This document shows positions 56,756-64,000 of a stretch of DNA of 64,000 bases, piece by piece. The stretch is from assembly GCF_032854445.1 (NCBI RefSeq), contig NC_088296.1, positions 6,933,435 through 6,997,434 on the forward strand, written 5' to 3'. The notes under the pieces were generated by a model. It saw only the letters and a list, made by a program, of their open reading frames with translations. It made no database searches and was not told the origin of the DNA. This stretch comes from Liolophura sinensis (taxonomy: Eukaryota > Mollusca > Polyplacophora > Chitonida > Chitonidae). The number at the start of each line of letters is the position of its first letter. Position 1 is the stretch's first letter. A program made the translations under genes and the position numbers.

Positions 56756-57335
56756 GCAAATCAGATGTCGACTGCTTATCATGTATTGGGTGTATTGGTT
56801 CTTCCGGTTTCACTTTCGATATTATCATTCGGATGGTTTTAAATGTTACACAACTACTAATGGTTGATTTCGCGTTGTTTGTATTTCTTATGAATAACTG
56901 TTGCACACATTAGACGTGCAGATATTTATTAAAATTGACAAAATTTTAATTTTAAACTTTAAAATTGAAGTTTCCCTGACAAATCATAAAGAAAAAAACA
57001 TGTTACACTTATAACTAAATTGCTTTCTCGGATTATCCAGTGCATGGCAAGAGTTGACGTAACTTGCTTTCTGCAGTGCACACTTGTTGACCTTTGACCT
57101 GGTTACATTTGTCCGTTTCCTACATCCAAAAATAGCCTATGGATTTGCACAATGAAACTGATGATGCTTACATGCATGTATATAGGCTATAGAACAAATC
57201 AATGAACGTGCACCCCGTGTACATGCCCATATATATATATGCTTCACAAAAAACAGGTCATGTATTTGTCGCCTTGTGTCAACTTATTTCTTCTAATTCA
57301 GCTGAGTGTATATATTCTAGTGTTGCGTGAGTGGA
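56756..57335. other. Intergenic or intronic, nothing recognised
   Basis: AT-rich; an ATATATATAT run near 57230. No gene. Confidence 0.5.
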
Positions 57336-57337
57336 GA

Positions 57338-57495
57338 AGGGACCGTATTTCACCTATTACGTGTGACCATTTGCCAGCTATCACACTATAGTCGTTGCTC
57401 TGATTTTACGCTGTATGTTGTACCCCTATTTCACCTGTCACACTAACGTGGCTGTTCTGGTTTTACTCTCCATGTTATGCAGTCTTTTGTATTTT
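57338..57495 (+). repeat. Dispersed repeat E, two tandem copies
   Basis: GACCGTATTTCACCTATTAC, GTGTGACCATTTGCCAGCTA and GATTTTACGCTGTATGTTGT are followed by a second CCCTATTTCACCTGTCACAC and CTGGTTTTACTCTCCATGTT. Confidence 0.8.
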
Positions 57496-57859
57496 TTCTA
57501 AAATTAAGGGTCGTATTTTCCTTCCGCTTTCTCATACTGACCCCCCCAAGGCTTTTCGGCGAAGAAGGAAATAAGGAAATTTCATATCTTTTCAGTTATT
57601 TTAATTACTGCTGAACGCTTATTTGCTTATGACATCATACAAATCTGGGCGAGTCTTTCCGCAAGTGCCCACCAAAAAAGGAAATATACCTTGCAACAAA
57701 CGTGCAGAGAGGTAATCATTAGGGCGTTAGCTAATCATACTCAAGAGGACAGTCTATATGAAAATTTAGATTCAACCAATCATTTGCGGCTTTACGTGTA
57801 GACTCGGGCCTACTACTTCGTATAGAATCTTCCTTGTAATTGGCCAATTGGCTCACACA

Positions 57860-57930
57860 GATCTCACACAGAATGTACCCTAGCATCACTCAGACAACAG
57901 ACATTTGGTTAAATTTATCAGATTGTGTCC
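57860..57930. mobile_element. MITE family 1 fragment (one end)
   Basis: AGAATGTACCCTAGCATCAC, TCAGACAACAGAC and TTAAATTTATCAGATT match the right-hand ends of the copies at 40970 and 41497. The other end is missing. Confidence 0.65.
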
Positions 57931-58052
57931 CATTTGCTATAACTGCTAAGTCAGGAATGACTTTTTGAATCTTCGATTGATATCTTTTCAATAACTCTAA
58001 AACAAAACTATATGGCCACAACTTAATTTACACAGCGCACATGTATATGTTG

Positions 58053-58112
58053 CTGATATTCTTGAGTACAAAGTAAAACACCAGTCAAATAAATAAGTAA
58101 ATAAATAAATAC
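58053..58112 (+). repeat. SINE family A tail
   Basis: Only GATATTCTTGAGTACAAAGT, AAAACACCAGTCAAATAAAT and the AAAT tail remain. Confidence 0.85.
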
Positions 58113-58865
58113 ATGTAGCCATTTCATGAATATATAGAAGGAAACTTGAGGTTCACTTTTCCATAACTTAGGAGTAACATCGAATTTTTTTATATAAATG
58201 CAATATTTGACTGAGTCTGTCCGCCTCGCTGCATGCAGCAAACAGATACGTTTTCAGCCATTGCTTCCAAAACAACCAACAAGATACACTGGCCTTTCAA
58301 GGTCAAGGTCACAACTCATGCAGGCCCTATGTTAAAATCTATAGCAAAGTTATGTACCTTAGACATGGTACTTTCGCTCTTCTACTGAAAGAGAGGTATG
58401 CAGCGAAAGATAACGAAAGTGGGACAGTAATATCCGTTTATTTTCACGGATACTTGGCCAGACATTACAGAGAAAAATCTAAGGGCCTACCCTTCAATAA
58501 CAGTATTAATGACGGTTTTGAAAACAAAGCCATGCCTTTCGCTTCATTTGTAGGTATCGTTATCCACCAGCACTTACATATATGTACTTAATATTTATGT
58601 GCAATCATCCCCCACATGGATGGCGACAAATAAATTCAAGTGCAATGCTATAGAACTCTCGTCCTCCAATTCTGACTGAAGTCCGCCATATTGCCTCGGT
58701 TTGGATGCTATGGAACGCGCCCCATTTCGCCAGCTCTTGCTTTTTGTAGCTCTCCATCCATCAGCTCATCAGTTGATCTACAGTGTTGTATCTAACTGCA
58801 TACCTGTATTTGTTAGCAGGTATTGACTAGTAAAACTTGCTACTAAAATCGTGTTTGTCAAATGA

Positions 58866-59008
58866 CGAACAGTGGCGTCCTGCACAAAGCGATCGTAGCC
58901 TACGCTGACTGTAACAACCATGGTCACATATGCTTTTAACATGTGTCGAAATGATAGTTACAATCAACTGTGCCTACGATCGCTTTGTGCAAGCTGCCCT
59001 GGACAGTC
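58866..59008. repeat. MITE-like element with ~42-bp imperfect inverted ends
   Basis: TGCACAAAGCGATCGTAG (58878-58895) is perfectly matched in reverse complement by CTACGATCGCTTTGTGCA (58975-58992). The similarity continues inwards through CTGACTGTAACAACCA against GATAGTTACAATCAA. The core is ~115-140 bp, with no coding capacity. Confidence 0.8.
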
Positions 59009-59757
59009 TGGCCGGTGGCAATATGCATGGAAATTATCTTCTGTCAAAAAATTTGTGAGGAAAAAAAAGACAGTGTTGAGAGTTTCAAAATTTCCTGATC
59101 AAGTAACCCTGATTGCCAAAGAAATATGTAATAATTCATAGGCTTTGAGACGGAACTTTGCATACTCAGCCATGAACCATATAATAAATGTTTCTTGACA
59201 ATAATCGCAAGGCCAATTTCCGCTCAACACAAACCACCAAAGGACAAAGAAAAAAAATATAGTGTAAGGGAGTAAGACATTGTTACGGATGATAGTGCAG
59301 AGAGAAGCATTCAACAGTTTTCAATGATGCCTGAAAGACGGAAAGAATTTTCTGTAGGCGTATAAAGTTAACTACCTTAATTCTTCAACCTTTTCGTATA
59401 TTTGTGAGGCATTATTCTGTGAAGGCTGAAAAAAATTATGCTTTTTGTGAAGCCCTGAAATTGGCCAATCCTACTGATGTAGTTTTGTCTCTGATCATAA
59501 ATATGCACAAATAGCATTGAAACGTGCTCTTTCATATGCGAAATGGTTGAGGAATTTTTGGATTATATCCAAATTGTGTACCACGCTCGACTAAGTATGC
59601 AACCTGTTGTTAATGAAAATGTGCAGCCAATCTCATGCAGCTGTGTGTTGATTGCAACTTTTCAGTCATATTTCTAAAGTATTCAGCTTAATGTTTGACT
59701 TATTAAGTCTGCTTATTCGGAATCGTTGTCTACGTCATCAAGTATCTACATGTGTTT
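59009..59757. other. Intergenic or intronic, nothing recognised
   Basis: AT-rich sequence before the large tandem array. No gene or repeat family. Confidence 0.5.
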
Positions 59758-61066
59758 AAAAAGTTTTACCTTTATATGTATTAATTTGACTCATATTATA
59801 ATCCCAGGAATACTTAGATATAAAAGCTTATACATTTATCTCATATTATAATCCCAGGAACACTTAGATATAAAATCTTATACATTTATCTCATATTATA
59901 ATCCCAGGAACACTTAGATATAAAATCTTATACATTTATCTCAAATTATAATCCCAGGAACACTTAGATATAAAAGCTTTTACATTTATCTCATATTATA
60001 ATCCCAGGAACACTTAGATATAAAATCTTATACATTTATCTCATATTATAATCCCAGGAACACTTAGATATAAAATCTTATACATTTATCTCATATTATA
60101 ATCCCAGGAACACTTAGATATAAAAGCTTTTACATTTATCTCATATTATAATCCCAGGAACACTTAGATATCAAAGCTTATACATTTATCTCATATTATA
60201 ATCCCAGGAACACTTAGATATCAAAGCTTATACATTTATCTCATATTATAATCCCAGGAACACTTAGATATAAAAGCTTTTACATTTATCTCATATTATA
60301 ATCCCAGGAACACTTAGATATAAAATCTTATACATTTATCTCATATTATAATCCCAGGAACACTTAGATATAAAATCTTATACATTTATCTCATATTATA
60401 ATCCCAGGAACACTTAGATATAAAATCTTATACATTTATCTCATATTATAATCCCAGGAACACTTAGATATCAAAGCTTATACATTTATCTCATATTATA
60501 ATCCCAGGAACACTTAGATATAAAATCTTATACATTTATCTCATATTATAATCCCAGGAACACTTAGATATGAAAGCTTATACATTTATCTCATATTATA
60601 ATCCCAGGAACACTTAGATATAAAAGCTTTTACATTTATCTCATATTATAATCCCAGGAACACTTAGATATAAAATCTTATACATTTATCTCATATTATA
60701 ATCCCAGGAACACTTAGATATGAAAGCTTATACATTTATCTCATATTATAATCCCAGGAACACTTAGATATAAAAGCTTTTACATTTATCTCATATTATA
60801 ATCCCAGGAACACTTAGATATAAAATCTTATACATTTATCTCATATTATAATCCCAGGAACACTTCCATATAAAATCTTATACATTTATCTCATATTATA
60901 ATTCCAGGAACACTTAGATATAAAAAAAATCATAAAAGTTTTACCTTTATATGTATTAATTTGACTCATATTATAATCCCAGGAATACTTAGATATAAAA
61001 TCTTATACATTTATCTCATATTATAATCCCAGGAACACTTAGATATAAAATCTTATACATTTATCT
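59758..61066 (+). repeat. 50-bp satellite-like array, about 25 units
   Basis: The unit TCATATTATAATCCCAGGAA + CACTTAGATATAAAATCTTA + TACATTTATC repeats at exactly 50-bp spacing from 59783 to ~60920. The array's own left flank (AAAGTTTTACCTTTATATGT, ATTAATTTGAC) then reappears at 60935, followed by two more units. Variants of the last ten bases recur in ordered triplets, for example at 60571-60671 and 60721-60821. Confidence 0.97.
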
Positions 61067-61685
61067 GAATGCCGGAATGCGAGGTCGTTTTAAAAGCTTT
61101 ACCAGAAATATTTTCTAGTCAATGAAAAAAGCAGAATCAAAAGAGTACAGCTCACCACAAACAGTGGCACAAAAAGTTCAAACTCATTCATAAAGACCAC
61201 GAAGGGCTGGGCCCAGTGCGCTGACGTCGGGCCTGCTGTAAAACGATGACACATAATTCACGAACTCGAAATAGTTTACGGCAGTGGACTATTAAACCAC
61301 GTGGGTGCGATTTTTCAAATGACTGTAAAGACATGTGCCTATCCCGTGTGCTTGAGAACTTGATAAAGCAAGGGTGGAGTTCATAGGTGAGCCTAATGCA
61401 AGCTAATTTGCCTGTAGCCATGTAACTTCAGTTCCGGCTTACTGCACTTGATATCAGTCTTATCTCTTCTCAAAGAGCCTACAGGCCTATATACCTGTAC
61501 TCCGAATGAAATGTAGGCATGCAATATATATCTACTGTAATATCGCCAAGTGCACATACTACTTGAGGTGCGTCGACCAAGGCTCTATTCTGAAATACCA
61601 TACTCAACCCTATATACGTCAATATTCGTTTGTATCTTACATTGTATTCTACTTTCTCCAAATGATATAATATAAATATATTAGA
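61067..61685. other. Intergenic or intronic, nothing recognised
   Basis: No gene or repeat family was identified here. Confidence 0.5.
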
Positions 61686-61689
61686 CTTA

Positions 61690-61925
61690 TACAGCACACA
61701 GCGTAAAACCAGATCAGCGACGACAGTATGATAGCTGGTAAATTGTCACACGTAACCTGTGAAATACGGCTACAGCATACAGCGTAAAACCAAATCAGCG
61801 ACGACAGTGTAATAGTTGGTAAATGGTCCTTCGTAACTGGTGAAATACCGCTACAACATACAGCGTAAAAGCAGATTAGCGACGACCGTGTGACAAATGG
61901 TGACACGTTATTGGTGAAATACGGT
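61690..61925 (-). repeat. Dispersed repeat E, three tandem 81-bp copies
   Basis: GCGTAAAACCAGATCAGCGA starts near 61701, 61782 and 61863. Each copy includes CGACAGTGTAATAGTTGGTA-like and GTAACTGGTGAAATACGGCT-like blocks, the inverse of the copies at 31814 and 57338. Confidence 0.9.
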
Positions 61926-62390
61926 CTCTTGTCATTTTATACACAGTTATGTACTCCTCCCATGTATGTATTTTACATACATGTGCATGCACTCTGAGAA
62001 CAGACTGCGTGGTGATTTTAAAAAAAAAGACGGGACCAACATCTTTTCAGGGCCCATGCGATATGATTAATTTCTCATCATTTCTTAGTTTGTTCTCAAG
62101 GATATATCACTTGAATGACAGCTGCCAAGCTTATGGGTGGAGTAAACCGGGTGTAACGGTAAATAAGTTCACCTCCCACTCCCCCCCCACCCCAAAGGGT
62201 ACGTGCTCTAAACCTGCAGCTCACATGAGAAATAGCTGCTTTCGAAAACCTCACGTCGACGGACGATGGAGAGAGGTTTTGTCAGGGAGCCCTTAGTAAG
62301 TCCACCTAGCCGAACTATATACTTGAGTGCGTAAAACAGCAATCAAATAAATAAATGAATCAATAACCTAAAACCCAGTTAGAAGAGAAT
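61926..62390 (+). repeat. SINE remnant region
   Basis: Positions 62093-62160 (TTCTCAAGGATATATCACTT, GGTGGAGTAAACCGGGTG) and 62318-62370 (ATACTTGAGTGCGTAAAACA, GCAATCAAATAAATAAATGA) are SINE-like pieces, in opposite orientation to one another. Confidence 0.6.
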
Positions 62391-62391
62391 A

Positions 62392-62476
62392 ACACACACA
62401 CGCACACGCACACGCGCGCACACACACGCACACGCACATGAACACGCACACACGCACACGCACACACGCACACAGG
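62392..62476 (+). repeat. (CA)n / (CGCACA)n microsatellite
   Basis: CACACACGCACACGCACACG-type sequence over ~85 bp, capable of left-handed DNA. Confidence 0.95.
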
Positions 62477-64000
62477 CTAAATGCGCTCATCCTTAGAGAG
62501 ACTATATACCGGAGAGTTTGGCCAAAACATCGATCAGAGGAAATTCAGTCGAATTTTAGCGATTAGTTTAGCACAGGCCAAATAATGACCTTTAACAAAA
62601 CATCAGCCCCGGCTCTGCGCCTGTTGCAATTCAAAATCGACAAAAAAACTTGTAAACTTTATATCATGAGTTTATAACGCTTTATAACTCAAATTTTAAA
62701 ATCATTTCAATGTTTATAAATATTACAGGTAAAAGTGTGGTATTTTTGGAAGCCATGAATTTCAGCTATTTTTCGTAAATAGAAAAAATGTTGATCGATT
62801 CGATTAGCGAATATAGATTTTTGTCAAACATTTACCGTATAGCCTCTTTAAACTATTAGCTTATTGGTAAAATCGCGGTCCGTCAGGTCTTTGTCACCCT
62901 GATAAACTTAGTGGAATCCGGTGAAAGATAGCACAGGTTAATAAATGTATCATAGAGTGACGATCTCTTTCGACGTCTGCATTTTAAGTGGGAGTAGAAC
63001 TATAGCCTGTACGCTGGAGACGTCATTCACACTGTCTGCATGAAAAAAAACAAAACAAAACAAACACCTCTAAATAGACGTACTGTAGAATGCTCTCACG
63101 TGTACAGACGATTGGACAGATTTGTTCGCGAAAGTCACACGGAAGAGATCAAGAGCTGTATATAGAGCTGGTCTATTAGCATAATGAATTAACATAGGTG
63201 TCTTGATTACTAATCTTAGGTATTCATTAACGTCAGATCATGATGAAGTTGTATAGTAATGAGATTTTTGTTCTTGTCCTTTTTTTGAGCTGCTGGTCGT
63301 GTACTGACTATAGGTTATGTGGTTCACATAACATTAGATAGTCATTTTTCGTATATTTTGCCATGGCTTTGAACTTACATTCCTCACAGCACTGGGATAT
63401 GGGGGAATATCGTCGGGATTGTTGAGAATTACCCGTGATGCATTACGGACAGGGCTGGCTTTACGTGCAAACATTGAAAATTGTCCGTTGATGGCTGTGG
63501 AGAGGAGGCAGGATTGTTCATTCCTCGGTTTGAGTGACAGGCACCCGACCTATGGTGTAGGTTACCTGCAGCACATGTACTATAATACACAGTTACCCCC
63601 AAAGTCTATGTTTAAATGCACAGGCTTATATTTTTGTTTCTGAAGTAGGGTGGTGTCATTTAAATATTTCTGACGAGAGAGCTAGAGATCGTAGCTCAAA
63701 TCCGTTGGCATGCACCAGAAACTACACGTCTTTGGCTACAATTTGGTGGAAGGCTCAGATATGTAGCTTTCGTAGTTCTCAAGTTAAATGCCATTGGAAT
63801 TAAGTGACTGAAAAAAGTTTTTCACCATTCGACCATATCCCAAAAAGTTACAAAGATAGGCAAAAACAGGAAGGAGATTCGGAATCAGCGTTGCCAAATA
63901 CACCAAAATACATCAAGACATTATCACACTAAGACACTTTTTATGACGTGACAAGTTCGACCAGTGGCGAGCATGCATGTTCAAAATTTTTTTAAACTGG
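62477..64000. other. Intergenic or intronic, no gene supported
   Basis: An open frame at 63419-63643 starts without an ATG and has no recognisable motif. No repeat family is recognised. Confidence 0.45.

Noticed and set aside
59758-61066. CRISPR-like array
   Set aside because: Direct repeats are contiguous with no unique spacers, and the window is eukaryotic; it is a tandem satellite.
63419-63643. 74-codon plus-strand frame at the right end
   Set aside because: It has no ATG start, no motif and no supporting splice sites.

Overview
The window is metazoan nuclear DNA: intron-rich, AT-rich and crowded with repeats. The split talin gene, several tRNA-derived SINE families and many minisatellites suggest a marine lophotrochozoan, most likely a bivalve mollusc. 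That assignment is inference; no species is identified.

Left part (1-15850, + strand). Six exons between 5931 and 12350 encode the last ~251 residues of talin: the C-terminal I/LWEQ actin-binding module and the dimerisation helix, ending with TGA at 12348-12350. The rest of talin (~2300 residues in known talins) lies off the left edge. Positions 1-5930 look like the preceding intron; they hold a possible 36-nt cassette exon at 2642-2677. A long U-rich 3' UTR probably runs to about 15850.

Middle (22226-31454, - strand). Four pieces fit one minus-strand gene: a THAP zinc-finger exon (31454-31161), a large exon (29698-27085) with a 13/16-residue repeat tract, a Psq/CENP-B-type helix-turn-helix and a DDE_1 (pogo/Tigger/Jerky-type) transposase domain, a small acidic/lysine exon (24115-23971), and a terminal exon (22359-22226). 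The last two join in phase to give one complete PHD-like finger in which the usual His is Cys. Two of the three catalytic acids of the DDE domain are Gly, and one frameshift lies between the helix-turn-helix and DDE parts. This chimera (THAP + CENP-B-type transposase + PHD, catalytically dead) is the most interesting object in the window: a domesticated or decaying transposase-derived gene.

Right part (31455-64000). No complete gene is recognisable. The 5' end of a gene for a secreted or membrane protein is supported at about 49500-50270 (+): a 5' exon donor, then an ATG-free leader, a signal peptide and a phase-1 donor. Its later exons were not found. A possible terminal exon lies at 43995-44122.

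Repeats dominate. SINE family A (tRNA head, body, AATAAAT tail) has more than 20 copies in both orientations. Families B and C share a tail ending in CACTCA repeats. A fourth dispersed family (D) has seeded minisatellites. A TA-flanked MITE family occurs at 40970, 41497, 46016 and 57860. A perfect 37-bp inverted repeat bounds a short element at 40131-40345. At least fifteen tandem arrays have units of 13 to 150 bp; the largest are a 50-bp unit (59783-61065), a 46-bp unit (54940-55665) and a 32-bp unit (37625-38325).
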